DNA of 64,000 bases. Source: Ruminococcaceae bacterium AB4001 (GTDB taxonomy: Bacteria; Bacillota; Clostridia; Saccharofermentanales; Saccharofermentanaceae). Made by a program: the position numbers and the translations under genes. The stretch is taken from NCBI GenBank assembly GCA_000621765.1, contig JHXJ01000001.1, positions 310,001 to 374,000 of the forward strand, given 5' to 3'. The notes below the pieces were generated by a model that made no database searches, had not been told where the DNA came from, and saw only the letters and a list, made by a program, of their open reading frames with translations. Shown here piece after piece: positions 39,949 through 49,619 of the stretch. Within the stretch, counting starts at the first letter, position 1; every line of letters begins with the position of its first letter.

Positions 39949-42219
39949 TTACGGATTGGTGCAGATTCCGTCCTTGTCGAAGTTGTAAACCTTGCCGTCT
40001 ATCGTCAGGCTCTTGGAATATGCCATTGAGCCGTCAGACTGCAGGTAGTACCAGTATCCGCCGGAATAGATCCAACCTGTCTTCATGGCGCCGGAGGGAC
40101 CAAAGTAATACCAGTCTCCGCTGATCTGCTTCCAGCCGGTTACCATGCGTCCTTCGCCGTCAAAGTAATACCAGGAGTTGTTGATGCCCTTCCAGCCCGT
40201 AACCATGGCTCCGTCAGAAGAGAGATAGTAGTAATCTCCGTTGTTGAACTTCCATCCGGTTATCATGTTTCCGTCTTCGTTGAAGTAATACCATTTGCCG
40301 TCGACCTGTTTCCAGCCGGTTGTCATGGCGCCTTCAGAGTCGAAGTAGTACCATACGCCGCCGCTCTTAAGCCAGCCGGTTACCATCTCGCCGCTGTCCT
40401 TGAAGTAATACCACTTGCCGTTTATCTTTTCCCAGACTTTGGCCATTGCACCTGTGGACTTAAAGTAATACCAGGTGCCGTTGATGCTCTGCCAGCCGGT
40501 CTGCATGGCGCCTGTGCTGTCAAGGTAATAGGTCTCGCCGCTAACAGTCATAAAGCCTGTGTATTTATGTCCTGCATCATCGTACAGGTACCACTTGCCT
40601 GAGACTGCTTTCCATGTGTAGACAGGCTCGGCTATGGAGAAATTTACTGACTTAGTGCCCTGATAGTTGCCTTTGCCCGTGATGGTCGCGGTAGCTGTTC
40701 CTACTGCAGTATTGTTGGAATAGGAAACGGTGTAATCCGTGCCTGATTTCAGTGCCACGGTGCCGTCCTTTACCGTCAGGGCAGGCGTTATTGCAGAGCC
40801 TGTATAAGTCTGTTTGCTGATCGAAGAGACCGTAACTCCGGTAATGGATTTGGGTGCGATCTTGAAATTCCTGGTGACCGAACCGGTAAAGTTGCCCTTG
40901 CCGGCTATGGTTACCGATGCGGTTCCCGCTGATGTATTATTCGAATAAGTTACTGTATAGTGTGTGTTCTTTTTCAGAGCCGTATCATTCTGTTTGACCG
41001 TAACCTCAGGCGTGATAGCGTTTCCCGTATAGGTCGACGCCGGGATGGAGGATATGGTGCAGGTGCTGATATCGGCTGCTGTGATCTCGTAGTTAATGTA
41101 TCTTGTTCCGGTGAAATTGCCTTTGCCGATAACGGTAATGTAGGCGACGTCACCTAAGAACGTTGTGTTATGGTAGCTGTCTATCGTGTAGTCAGTGTTC
41201 TCCACGAGCGTCTTGCCGGAATATTTAATTGTCGGCTTCGGTGTCGCGCCGTTTACATCGTAAGTACATGAAGGCGCCGTGGCAGTTACGGCGGTATTGT
41301 TTAATGAGATTGTCTTGACGGACACGCTCATCGTAGTCGTATATGTCTGCCCTCCGTGGTTTACCGTCGCTGTGAGCGTGCTGTTTCCCGGTCCGACGGC
41401 TTTTACCGATTTGTTGTTTACTATGGTCAGGGCGGACGGGTTACTGGATTTCCATGTGATGCCCGTCAGTTCGTCTGAAGGAACTTCGGCGCCTCTTGTG
41501 CCATATGTGTCTTTGAACTTGTAGGAACCTACCAGTTCGGGGAGAGCCCTGGTCTCGTAAGGATTAAGGCTGGTATAAGGTGATACCGTACTGATAACAA
41601 AAGATGCGGAAGAGGTGTCAACTTTTACGGTTCCGGTCGCGGTGCCCATTAATGCAGTTGTCTGAGCTGCGCCGCTGTTCTCATATCCGAATTCCTGAAC
41701 CCAGAAATGGGATCCGTTGAGTACGACATGGGCGATGCCGATGGAAGTGTAACCTTCGCCGAGCATGATCCTTCTGTGGCCCTGTCCGCCGTACTTCTTG
41801 TTTTCTTCTTTCCATTGATTAAATGTTGCTGAAGTTGACGAATTGCCGGCAGCAATATTCTCTCCGTAAGATTGAACTTTATTGATCTTTAATGAAAAGC
41901 AGCCTGAACCGTCGGGTCTTGTATGGCTGAAACTTATGGCGATCTCGTAAGCTCTCTGAAGCGCGATCTTCTCAAGGGTATAGTCGTATTTGAGAGCAGG
42001 AAGGGAGCCTGTCTGGATCTTTGTGGTGTTTGTCGAATCCCAGTACCAGCCTTCTCCGTTTCCGCGGAAATCATTGACCATGGCGAGCATGTCTCTTGCT
42101 GAAGTCTGGTCTACTGTATATGTAATATCGAATGATCTGATCGTTGCTGCCGATATGCTGTTGGCAAAAAGGAATACTACTAAAAGGGCAACAAATGAAT
42201 AACGCAACTTCCGTACCAT
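39949..42219 (-). CDS. CAP/SCP-domain surface protein with Ig-like and cell-wall-binding repeats
   Basis: 756 residues. Signal peptide (about 1-24, SISAA). CAP/SCP domain about 35-200: ISFSHTRPDGSGCFS, SYGENIAAG and GHRRIMLGEGYTSIGIA with the two conserved histidines. A BIG2-like Ig domain follows (about 215-305), then three tandem 75-residue Ig-like repeats with YTGSAITP, TDYTVSYSNN and GTATVTI-type strands. From about 560, ten GWY/WYYF cell-wall-binding repeats end in KVYNFDKDGICTNP. CAP proteins bind or process peptides or lipids. Likely co-displayed with the previous protein; a 33-base gap suggests one operon, with this gene first. Confidence 0.9.
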   Translation of the reverse strand: MVRKLRYSFVALLVVFLFANSISAATIRSFDITYTVDQTSARDMLAMVNDFRGNGEGWYWDSTNTTKIQTGSLPALKYDYTLEKIALQRAYEIAISFSHTRPDGSGCFSLKINKVQSYGENIAAGNSSTSATFNQWKEENKKYGGQGHRRIMLGEGYTSIGIAHVVLNGSHFWVQEFGYENSGAAQTTALMGTATGTVKVDTSSASFVISTVSPYTSLNPYETRALPELVGSYKFKDTYGTRGAEVPSDELTGITWKSSNPSALTIVNNKSVKAVGPGNSTLTATVNHGGQTYTTTMSVSVKTISLNNTAVTATAPSCTYDVNGATPKPTIKYSGKTLVENTDYTIDSYHNTTFLGDVAYITVIGKGNFTGTRYINYEITAADISTCTISSIPASTYTGNAITPEVTVKQNDTALKKNTHYTVTYSNNTSAGTASVTIAGKGNFTGSVTRNFKIAPKSITGVTVSSISKQTYTGSAITPALTVKDGTVALKSGTDYTVSYSNNTAVGTATATITGKGNYQGTKSVNFSIAEPVYTWKAVSGKWYLYDDAGHKYTGFMTVSGETYYLDSTGAMQTGWQSINGTWYYFKSTGAMAKVWEKINGKWYYFKDSGEMVTGWLKSGGVWYYFDSEGAMTTGWKQVDGKWYYFNEDGNMITGWKFNNGDYYYLSSDGAMVTGWKGINNSWYYFDGEGRMVTGWKQISGDWYYFGPSGAMKTGWIYSGGYWYYLQSDGSMAYSKSLTIDGKVYNFDKDGICTNP

Positions 42220-42343
42220 AAAGCACCTCCGGAATGTAAAAACATATATATATAGATTATGACCTGACAGGGTGTGTTTTTCTACCTGTTATTGGGACAA
42301 TTTGAGCGGTTTGTGACCGATATTTCAGTGGCTCTTCAGGCCT

Positions 42344-43381
42344 TTAGAACATTGACGGCGGGAAAAGGCGCGACAGTGTACGCAGAGCCGTACCGAAGTT
42401 GGTAAGATCCATAAGGATCCCCGAGAAGAGGAATGACAGTATCAGATAGACCGGCAGCACTGCAGAGAAGATCCTTGATCTGGCGGTCCTGATCGGCAGG
42501 ATCGTCATTACCGTACCGAGCGCAAATGATATGAACGTAACCAGAAGCGTATAGACGAGCACATGCAGCAGACCGAATCCCGTCCCTGAAATGAGGAAGC
42601 AGAATATGGATACGGCCATTGCAGGGACCGTGAATACGGCTACCTGAATGAGTCCTAAGTATATGCGCTCGATGAGACCGAAACGCAGATAAATGCGGTT
42701 GTCCTGGTCGTTCAGGAATGCGAGCGCGCCCAGAAGGGCTGCCGTGAAGATGAAGAATCCTGCGAATTTGTAGAGCGGGATCGGAACTTTCTCGGATCTT
42801 GTCAGGGCATTGTAGACAGTGCCTTCGACGCTTTCGAGCGCGAAAAGGGTCTGGTCGTCGATGTACTTGCCGAAGAGCCTTTCGAGCTCCGGGTCATGGA
42901 TATCGACTTTATAGCCGTAACCTGCAAGCGTATCGACGATGATCTGTCTGCAGCTGTATGCATAGAACTGGCCGAAGACCTCTTCTCTTGAGAGGAACGG
43001 GAAGCTCGAAGCGGGTGTCTTTACCTGTTTGACGTCGTATTTCCTGCCGCCCTCGGTAAGGTTTTCGGTGAAGTGCTTAGGGAATATGTAAGCGGTATTC
43101 GCCTTGCCTGAGGCGAGATCTTTATAGAGCTCGTCCTCGTCTTTGACTTCGTAGAAGTGGAAGATCGAATTCATATCGCAGAGTCCGTCCACGATATCTT
43201 CTGTCTCATCCGAACTGTCGTTGTTCAGTATTGCGACGGGGATGTAGACCGAAGTCTCCTTTTCGGGAACGAAAATGACGAGAAGGGCCATGAGAAGGAT
43301 AACTCCGCTCATGACATACATGGCAGGGTTTATCAGACTGCGCTTAGAGAGGACCGATAATCTGTTCAGGAATAGCTTCAT
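42344..43381 (-). CDS. ABC-2 type transporter permease (second)
   Basis: 345 residues. One N-terminal helix (about 18-38), a large extracellular loop (about 45-205), then five to six helices to the end: the standard ABC-2 (YhgE/Pip-like) layout. The C-terminal SRIFSAVLPVYLILSFLFSGI and the final LSRLFPPSMF resemble DrrB/LptG-like exporters. The start overlaps the stop of the other permease by four bases. Transport direction is export, substrate unknown. Confidence 0.85.
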   Translation of the reverse strand: MKLFLNRLSVLSKRSLINPAMYVMSGVILLMALLVIFVPEKETSVYIPVAILNNDSSDETEDIVDGLCDMNSIFHFYEVKDEDELYKDLASGKANTAYIFPKHFTENLTEGGRKYDVKQVKTPASSFPFLSREEVFGQFYAYSCRQIIVDTLAGYGYKVDIHDPELERLFGKYIDDQTLFALESVEGTVYNALTRSEKVPIPLYKFAGFFIFTAALLGALAFLNDQDNRIYLRFGLIERIYLGLIQVAVFTVPAMAVSIFCFLISGTGFGLLHVLVYTLLVTFISFALGTVMTILPIRTARSRIFSAVLPVYLILSFLFSGILMDLTNFGTALRTLSRLFPPSMF

Positions 43382-44466
43382 AGGAACATCGACCTCATAA
43401 ACAACTCGATCAGATAGTGCAGCGGGTTAAATGCTGCGGCAGTCTGGAAGAAATGCGGCATGTAATCTAATGGGATAAGGCCTCCCGCAAGATACATCAG
43501 GCTCGTGCCTGCACCGAATGTTATGTAGGATACGGCTGTCGGGCTCTTTACCAGATAGCAGAGGCCCGTACCGGTAAGCGCTACGATCAGAATTACCGGG
43601 ATGACGGTGATAAGCGACAGGACCTTCATGGAATCGAAGATGAAGACCAGGCTGACGAATATCAGGATATAAAGAACATACATCATGAAGGCGGCGCACC
43701 CTGATTCGAGCAGGAAGATCTTCCATGTCCCGATGCCGGAAAGCTTTGCGCGTGCCCTGAAGATGTGGCTGTTTCCCTTGTAGAAGAATGAGATGACGAA
43801 GATCGACATCATGATTATATAGAGCGTATAAGATGCTGCCAGGCGCTCCCTTACGGCATATTTCGCGACAAGATCTTCGACGTTTACCGTGCGGAATCTG
43901 GTCTTGCGGTCCATTACGTATTCGAAAAGACTGTTCGTGACGGTGCGCTCGACGGTATAGGAATCTGAAGGATCCATTCCGAGTTCTTCCGCGAGATCGC
44001 CGGCGGTAAGGATCGTGCACTGGGTCGTGCCGAGAAGATCGCTCATCGCGTAGAGAAGGTCGTTTACGATATGCTCCTCGAATGTATCGGCATCCCGGTA
44101 AATGACCTGTACCTGTTTGGAATCAGCTGTTCCCATTGTCTCGATGAAGCCTTCAGGAACAATGATCCCCGCGATAGCATCGCCGCTTTCGACCTGGCGG
44201 ACAACATCTTTCTTGTGTTTGACCTGATCGATCTCGATAGTGTGCTTGACGCTGTCCATCTGCTTGACGAGGCCCAAGCCCAGACGGTTGTATGCTTCTT
44301 CATCGGGAACGTAGCAGGCGACGGTTACGATGCTGTCCGTGTTGTCCTCGAAAAGGAATTCCGAAGCATACATCACGAGTGCGAGCATGGCGATGCCGAG
44401 TGCTAAGAAATAGCACAGTACAAAAGGAAGGAAAAGCAATACTCTTTTGCAGTATGCCTTAAGCAT
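43378..44466 (-). CDS. ABC-2 type transporter permease (first)
   Basis: 362 residues: one N-terminal helix (about 10-32), a large loop (40-200), then five helices with TGTGLCYLVKSPTAVSYIT and an amphipathic end AAAFNPLHYLIELFMRSMFL. It is a related half of the ABC-2 pair with the next gene, so the exporter is probably a heterodimer. It overlaps the ATPase gene by eight bases. Such pairs export lipids, peptides or antibiotics. Confidence 0.87.
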   Translation of the reverse strand: MLKAYCKRVLLFLPFVLCYFLALGIAMLALVMYASEFLFEDNTDSIVTVACYVPDEEAYNRLGLGLVKQMDSVKHTIEIDQVKHKKDVVRQVESGDAIAGIIVPEGFIETMGTADSKQVQVIYRDADTFEEHIVNDLLYAMSDLLGTTQCTILTAGDLAEELGMDPSDSYTVERTVTNSLFEYVMDRKTRFRTVNVEDLVAKYAVRERLAASYTLYIIMMSIFVISFFYKGNSHIFRARAKLSGIGTWKIFLLESGCAAFMMYVLYILIFVSLVFIFDSMKVLSLITVIPVILIVALTGTGLCYLVKSPTAVSYITFGAGTSLMYLAGGLIPLDYMPHFFQTAAAFNPLHYLIELFMRSMFL

Positions 44467-45100
44467 TCAGTGCCTCCGCAGGTGAGACGCCTTCCGGAAG
44501 AAGGGTGCATGCGCCGTTCTTCAGCAGATAGATCTTAGAGCAGTGTCTGAAGACATCTTCGCTGTGGCTGGCGATTATTATCGTTCCGCCCTTGCTGCGG
44601 AATGAATCGATGAAGTTGATTATGTCGTTCTTGGCAGGAATGTCGAGTGCGGCCAGGGGCTCGTCCATGAGAAGGATGTCGGGCTTCGAAAGGAGGACCG
44701 AAGCGATCGCAAGGCGCTTCTTCATGCCGCCTGACATACGCTTTACCTTGAGGTCGATAAAGTCAGAGACCTTGAGTATGGAAAGCTCCGTGCCGGTGAG
44801 TTCGTTCATGATCCCGGCCTTGCTCAAAGGCGTCCACATCTTGAGGTTGTCCATTGCCGTGAGCTCATCGATCAGAGCGTTTTCCTGGGTGACAAACCCG
44901 GCTTTGCCATTGACTTTGATCACGCCGGAAGCAGGTTTTCTGAGGCCTGCTATGGCGGAAAGGAGCGTCGATTTTCCTGATCCGTTGAGGCCCAGAAGAC
45001 CGATGGTCTCGCCCTTGCCGGCACTGATCGATACATTGGTCAGGACAGTCTTTTTATACTTTAACGAGATATTCTCTATATTAACGATTGGCTCGGACAT
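44459..45100 (-). CDS. ABC transporter ATP-binding protein
   Basis: 213 residues with all key motifs: Walker A GLNGSGKST, Q-loop VTQEN, signature MSGGMKKRLAI, Walker B DILLMDEPLAALD and the H-loop IASHSEDV. Short, as in export-type ATPases. It is the first of three overlapping genes (ATPase, permease, permease), together a complete ABC-2 exporter. The substrate is not inferable. Confidence 0.95.
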   Translation of the reverse strand: MSEPIVNIENISLKYKKTVLTNVSISAGKGETIGLLGLNGSGKSTLLSAIAGLRKPASGVIKVNGKAGFVTQENALIDELTAMDNLKMWTPLSKAGIMNELTGTELSILKVSDFIDLKVKRMSGGMKKRLAIASVLLSKPDILLMDEPLAALDIPAKNDIINFIDSFRSKGGTIIIASHSEDVFRHCSKIYLLKNGACTLLPEGVSPAEALNA

Positions 45101-45216
45101 TGTTTTCGTATCTCCTTTGGCAATAGGGTGATTATAGCATAGAAACTAATATCCTTTCTTTAAGACAGATGTGGTATTCTGTGCTTAGAAAAGAACCATG
45201 TGCGGAGGTGCCTATT

Positions 45217-45816
45217 ATGCCTGCAAAAACATCGAAGATCATAACAGTTGGAAGATCGTTCGGAGCCGGAGGTATGACGGTAGGAAAACTCGTAGCCGAC
45301 AGTCTTGAGATACCTTACTACGACATGGGCATCTTAAAGGAGACAGCCGAGAAGAGCGGACTTGCGGAGAAATATCTCGAGTCCATCGATGAGAAAGAGA
45401 TCAATGATTCTGCGCTCTATCTGTCAGTCGGATTCATGACACCGGCATATACTTCGGTAAGACAGATCGCGGCGAACGCGCAGCGCGAAGTCATAGAGAA
45501 GATAGCGTCGGAGGGTCCCTGTGTTATCGTCGGCCGCCGCGCAGATGAATTATTAAAAGGAAAACATAAACTCCTCAGAGTCTTTATTGCCGCAGAGATG
45601 GAAGACCGTATCGCCAGGATAATGGAAAGAGACGGTCTTGATGAGAAAGCTGCCAGGAAAAAGGTCAGCAGGGCAGACAAGGAAAGAGCTTCCTACTACA
45701 ATCAGTTCGGCGGAGAAAACTGGGGTGTCGCATCAAATTACGATATCTGCCTCAATACGAGTTTCATGAGTTACGAAGAGGCTGCCCGGATAATAACCGA
45801 ACTGGCACAGTACTGA
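45217..45816 (+). CDS. Cytidylate kinase-like protein
   Basis: 199 residues from the ATG at 45217 (GGAGGTG six bases upstream; the frame extends to 45169 but without a ribosome site). KIITVGRSFGAGGMTVGKLVAD is the P-loop of the cytidylate-kinase-like family (PF13189), distinct from bona fide Cmk, followed by PCVIVGRRADELL and ARKKVSRADKERASYYNQFGGENWG. Family members are probably nucleotide or small-molecule kinases of unknown specificity, common in anaerobic Clostridia. Stand-alone. Confidence 0.87.
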   Translation: MPAKTSKIITVGRSFGAGGMTVGKLVADSLEIPYYDMGILKETAEKSGLAEKYLESIDEKEINDSALYLSVGFMTPAYTSVRQIAANAQREVIEKIASEGPCVIVGRRADELLKGKHKLLRVFIAAEMEDRIARIMERDGLDEKAARKKVSRADKERASYYNQFGGENWGVASNYDICLNTSFMSYEEAARIITELAQY

Positions 45817-45824
45817 TCCCTTAA

Positions 45825-47651
45825 TTACAGACCGGCACCTTTAACGAATGATTCGAGATCATCCGCGGATATTGCTGCGCCCATGAACAGACCCTGGAAC
45901 TTATCACAGCCGCTTCCTACGAGGATGTCGAACTGGTCTTCCTGACCGACGCCTGTAGCGGTAACCGTGATATCGATATCGTGCATCAGTGAGATAGCTG
46001 ATCTTGTAAGGATCCTGACGGTTGCGTCAGTAGCGATCCTTGAAGTGAAGTTGCCGTCGAGCTTTAAGATGGAGACGGGGAGGAGAGGGATCGCGTTGAA
46101 CGAAGAATATCCTCTTCCGAAGTTATCCAATGCCATCTTGATACCCGTTGTGGCAAGTTCTTCTATGGTCATCCTGATATCAGAAAGGCTCGTGAGGAGG
46201 CTCTCTTCCTGAAGGTCGAGGATGAGGTTCTCGACATTACAGTCAGCTGCGGAAACGATATTCGAGAAAGACTGGATAAAGTCGGGTTCTCTTAACTGGT
46301 GGTTTGAGATGTTGATGGTCATCGTAAGTGAAGGATCGATCTTGTTGATCATGGCGAGAGCCTTCAGTGAGTTTTCCATCGAGTATCCGCCGACCCTTCT
46401 CATGTAGCCTGCGTTCTCAGCGGCAGCGATGAAGATCTGGGGCGGGATGTTCCGGCCGTTCTTTTCGAATCTTAAGAAAGCTTCGAAGCCGGTGAGTTCG
46501 TGCTCGGCAGTGAAGCAGGGCTGGTATGCCATGTGGATGCTTCCGTCGGAAATGGCACGCTCAAAGATCGCAATGATCTCATTCTTGGTCTTGTTCTTAA
46601 AGACTTCCTCACCCTCAAGTACTGCCTGATCCATCTGTGCGTCGGAAATGCCTGCGGAAGCCTTGCTCATACGGTCTTCTGCGATAGCGATCAATTCGCC
46701 GGCATGACGGGAATCAGAAGGATAATGGGCGAATCCGTAGTTGATGCCTGCATTCATGGAATCGATGCCGGCTGCGAATGCCCTGGAAGCTTCTTTGGCG
46801 AGCTTGTCCGCATATTTGCACTCGGCTTCAGGATTGAGGGATCTTCTGAATAAGATGACGAAGTCGGCATCGTCTATCCTTGCTACCATATCCGTCGGAT
46901 CGGCAGCTTCACGGAGACGGTGAGCCATATTCTGGATGAAGAGGTCCATGGATTTGTGACCTATTGCTCTTGTTATGTTGTCGAAATGGTCGAGCGCGAG
47001 ATAGATGACCGTGAACGGACGGCAGGCGGAATCGGGCGTGTCGCTGTTCTGCATGTTCACGATATCTTCCCTGATGAGCTTATCTGCACGCTCAGTGATC
47101 ATGTCACGGCCGGGGAGGGTCGTAAGAGGGTCGATGGATGAGAGGTTGCGTCCCAAAGCTTCGCTCAGGCCCTGATGGCTTCCCATCGATTCGTGATTGA
47201 CGATGAGACTTGTTCTTGCGAACATCTCGTCTTCGAGTTCCTTACGTATCGCCTTGCCGCGCTCATTGCGCTTTGCCGATTCGATGCCCTGGATCTTGGT
47301 TGCGACCCTTATGATGTAGTACTGGAGGAGCATGTCTATCAGCATGATGACGAACGTCATCGCGAGAAGGATCGGAGCCGATTCGTTCTTCATGACGATG
47401 TATTCGTAAGTGTAGATCATGAACTGGACGAAGTTTAAGGTGAACGAGATATAGAAACCGAACTTGCCCTCGAAGATGTTCATAAGGAATGACAGCAGGA
47501 GCAAAGAGACGCCGAAGAAGATACGCGCCTGGGTGATTCCCGAGAATATCTGTGCTGCGAGCAGGAAGATGAAGAATATTACGCTCACGAAAACAACGGC
47601 AACATAAGCCGCATCGTTCTTTATAAACAGTCTGTTGTCATTCTTTCTCAT
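45825..47651 (-). CDS. Membrane GGDEF-EAL protein with degenerate active sites
   Basis: 608 residues. Four or five N-terminal helices (about 15-125), then a GGDEF domain (about 170-300) whose signature reads RIDDADFVIL instead of GGDEF, and an EAL domain (about 345-600). EAL is EAF (TGFEAFLRF); the usual DDFG metal motif reads DNFG (ALDNFGRGYSSF), and the AEGVE motif reads ATGVG, losing both glutamates. Both domains therefore look catalytically dead, so the protein is more likely a c-di-GMP or GTP receptor or a scaffold. It converges on the cytidylate-kinase-like gene. Confidence 0.9.
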   Translation of the reverse strand: MRKNDNRLFIKNDAAYVAVVFVSVIFFIFLLAAQIFSGITQARIFFGVSLLLLSFLMNIFEGKFGFYISFTLNFVQFMIYTYEYIVMKNESAPILLAMTFVIMLIDMLLQYYIIRVATKIQGIESAKRNERGKAIRKELEDEMFARTSLIVNHESMGSHQGLSEALGRNLSSIDPLTTLPGRDMITERADKLIREDIVNMQNSDTPDSACRPFTVIYLALDHFDNITRAIGHKSMDLFIQNMAHRLREAADPTDMVARIDDADFVILFRRSLNPEAECKYADKLAKEASRAFAAGIDSMNAGINYGFAHYPSDSRHAGELIAIAEDRMSKASAGISDAQMDQAVLEGEEVFKNKTKNEIIAIFERAISDGSIHMAYQPCFTAEHELTGFEAFLRFEKNGRNIPPQIFIAAAENAGYMRRVGGYSMENSLKALAMINKIDPSLTMTINISNHQLREPDFIQSFSNIVSAADCNVENLILDLQEESLLTSLSDIRMTIEELATTGIKMALDNFGRGYSSFNAIPLLPVSILKLDGNFTSRIATDATVRILTRSAISLMHDIDITVTATGVGQEDQFDILVGSGCDKFQGLFMGAAISADDLESFVKGAGL

Positions 47652-47850
47652 AAGACTAATTATCCTATGTAATAAATATATGTGTGTTACACACGTTTTA
47701 ATTTAATATTAAATTCTCGCGGTAATAAGGACTGAATGTGTCAAACCGTGGACAGAAGGTCATTTATTAATCCCCGAAATATATTACGGAGATATTTTAA
47801 AGCATATTTATACAATTTGCTTTGATTTATTAGCATGAGTATAATTTGGG

Positions 47851-47884
47851 TGCAACATTTCCTCCGCCTGGTCTGTATATAGGG
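47851..47884 (+). promoter_or_regulatory. ECF-type autoregulated promoter of the sigma factor operon
   Basis: TGCAACATTT at 47851-47860 and TCTGTATATAGGG at 47872-47884, with 18 bases between TGCAAC and GTATAT. The -10 element starts 40 bases before the sigma ATG. The same elements with the same spacing precede the serpin operon (54767-54800). Confidence 0.85.
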
Positions 47885-47914
47885 TGAAAGCGGAGAGCAA
47901 CTCTAAGGGAATAA

Positions 47915-48595
47915 ATGGAACTAACTTACGAAGCCAATCTACCGCTTTTAAGAAAGCTTGCCATATTGCTTGCTGTTACAGGTTCGGGTGAACGTGCCCA
48001 TCTGACACGTCAGAGACCTGATGACGGAGCGGCCGGAACATCGGGAATGGAACCCGATGGCGAAGATCTCGCCATAAGTACCGGCAAAAAATCTGACGAG
48101 CAGATAGAAAAGGAAGCGGAAGAGATACTTGACCTTCATGGCAATGCCATCCTGCGTCTGGCGCTCTCTTACCTTCACAACAAGGAGGACGCGGAAGACA
48201 TCTTGCAGGAGACGATGATCAAATTCGTAACGGTGAGGCCTGATTTCGAAAATGATGCACACCGGAAAGCATGGCTCATGAGAGTTGCATCAAATCTTGC
48301 AAAGAACCGCATTGATTACAATAAGGTCCGCGACACCAGCGAACTCAATGAGGAGATCGCAGGTGAGGTGCAGGAGGATCTCGATAACGGCGAAGAATAC
48401 AGAGCGATCTGGGATGCCGTTAGAAGTCTTCCGGTGCACCAACGTGAAGCAATCCACCTTTTCTATCAGGAAGGTTATTCAACCGCAGAGATTGCCGTTA
48501 TTACCGGCAGGCGCGAAGCGACGGTCCGTTCAGACCTGAAGCGTGCGCGTGACAAACTGAAGGAATTGCTGAAGGAGGCGGACGATTTTGAATAA
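47915..48595 (+). CDS. ECF RNA polymerase sigma factor
   Basis: 226 residues. A 65-residue N-terminal extension of low conservation precedes sigma region 2 (ILRLALSYLHNKEDAEDILQETMIKF, about 75-100) and region 4 (LPVHQREAIHLFYQEGYSTAEIAVITGRREATVRSDLKRARDKLKE), both typical of ECF sigma factors. Transcribed from a promoter that matches the one of the serpin operon, indicating autoregulation. The next gene starts within its end (TTG at 48588) and is the likely membrane anti-sigma. Confidence 0.94.
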   Translation: MELTYEANLPLLRKLAILLAVTGSGERAHLTRQRPDDGAAGTSGMEPDGEDLAISTGKKSDEQIEKEAEEILDLHGNAILRLALSYLHNKEDAEDILQETMIKFVTVRPDFENDAHRKAWLMRVASNLAKNRIDYNKVRDTSELNEEIAGEVQEDLDNGEEYRAIWDAVRSLPVHQREAIHLFYQEGYSTAEIAVITGRREATVRSDLKRARDKLKELLKEADDFE

Positions 48596-49505
48596 GTATA
48601 ACGAAATCATGAATCGTGTGACCGTAGATCCTGAGATGAAGATCAGGGTCATGGACGCAGTCGCCTCTGCGATCAGGGAACAGGCAAAGGAGAATGACAA
48701 AGCCGTAGTTTCCGAATTGCCAAGGCAGGAAGAGACTGAAGCACCGGTCAGAAGGAAAAAGGCATCGAAAGTGCCGATCGCCATCTTCACTACTCTTGCT
48801 GCCGGAATCCTCGTATTCCTGGGCGTGATGTTCGCAGGCTCGTATTTAAGCCGTGCAAAGTCCGCATCAGAAACAGTCAGATCGCATAATGATACTGCTA
48901 ATGCAGTCAGCAATGAGATCAACTCCATGGTAGGAGAAACGGCTGCAACGACGGCGGCATTCTTCGGATATGATTCGGAGGCAGAAGAGACGGAAAATGA
49001 TAAAACACTTTCCGGCAATACTGCAGGAGGAGACTATTCTATTAATGATGACAGGGAGTTCTTTACCACTCCGCACACCAAAACCACTGAGACCAAATGG
49101 GAAATCAGTGGCAGTGAGGTGATCGGTGATGAGCGCATCGACAGGATCAGCAAGGCACTCCCGTTTGATATCAGCGGCAACGGAAAAGGGACGATCGACG
49201 GAACGATAACACAGGAAGTCTTCTTCGGTGTTAACGGACAGAAAGTCCTGTTGTTCACTGCAGCTGAAGGAACAGATATACTTGGCATTCTTGACCGCGA
49301 TGAATACAGTGCTGTAAGTGACGGAACTTCACCTGACGGAATAGCTCTGCACTACTACTGCATCACCTGCGGAAATGTAGAGGTAGCCGAAGGAACTGCT
49401 GAGATCAATGCAGCTGTTTTCGCGAAGAACGGACAGTCTTATGTACTCATCTTCACGGATGTCCAGAGCCAGGAAGTTATTGGCAGGGTCGCTGACGCAG
49501 TCTGA
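48588..49505 (+). CDS. Membrane anti-sigma-like protein
   Basis: 305 residues, starting at a TTG with AGGAGGC eight bases upstream inside the sigma gene. A cytoplasmic N-terminal helix region (about 1-60, ending in RRKKASK) precedes one membrane helix (about 62-87, VPIAIFTTLAAGILVFLGVM) and an extracellular C-terminal domain that begins after a Thr/Ala-rich linker. No ZAS zinc motif is visible. Translation overlap with the sigma gene and topology point to an anti-sigma factor that releases the sigma when an external signal is sensed. Role is inference. Confidence 0.8.
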   Translation: MNKYNEIMNRVTVDPEMKIRVMDAVASAIREQAKENDKAVVSELPRQEETEAPVRRKKASKVPIAIFTTLAAGILVFLGVMFAGSYLSRAKSASETVRSHNDTANAVSNEINSMVGETAATTAAFFGYDSEAEETENDKTLSGNTAGGDYSINDDREFFTTPHTKTTETKWEISGSEVIGDERIDRISKALPFDISGNGKGTIDGTITQEVFFGVNGQKVLLFTAAEGTDILGILDRDEYSAVSDGTSPDGIALHYYCITCGNVEVAEGTAEINAAVFAKNGQSYVLIFTDVQSQEVIGRVADAV

Positions 49506-49619
49506 GTCCTCAAATAAGTCAAAGATATATAAAATTCCCTTGCATAATAAAGAAAGTCGTGTGTTAAAATGACTTTATTATGTTAATCGGGTTTTCATGC
49601 CCGAGGAAAGGGTATCATT

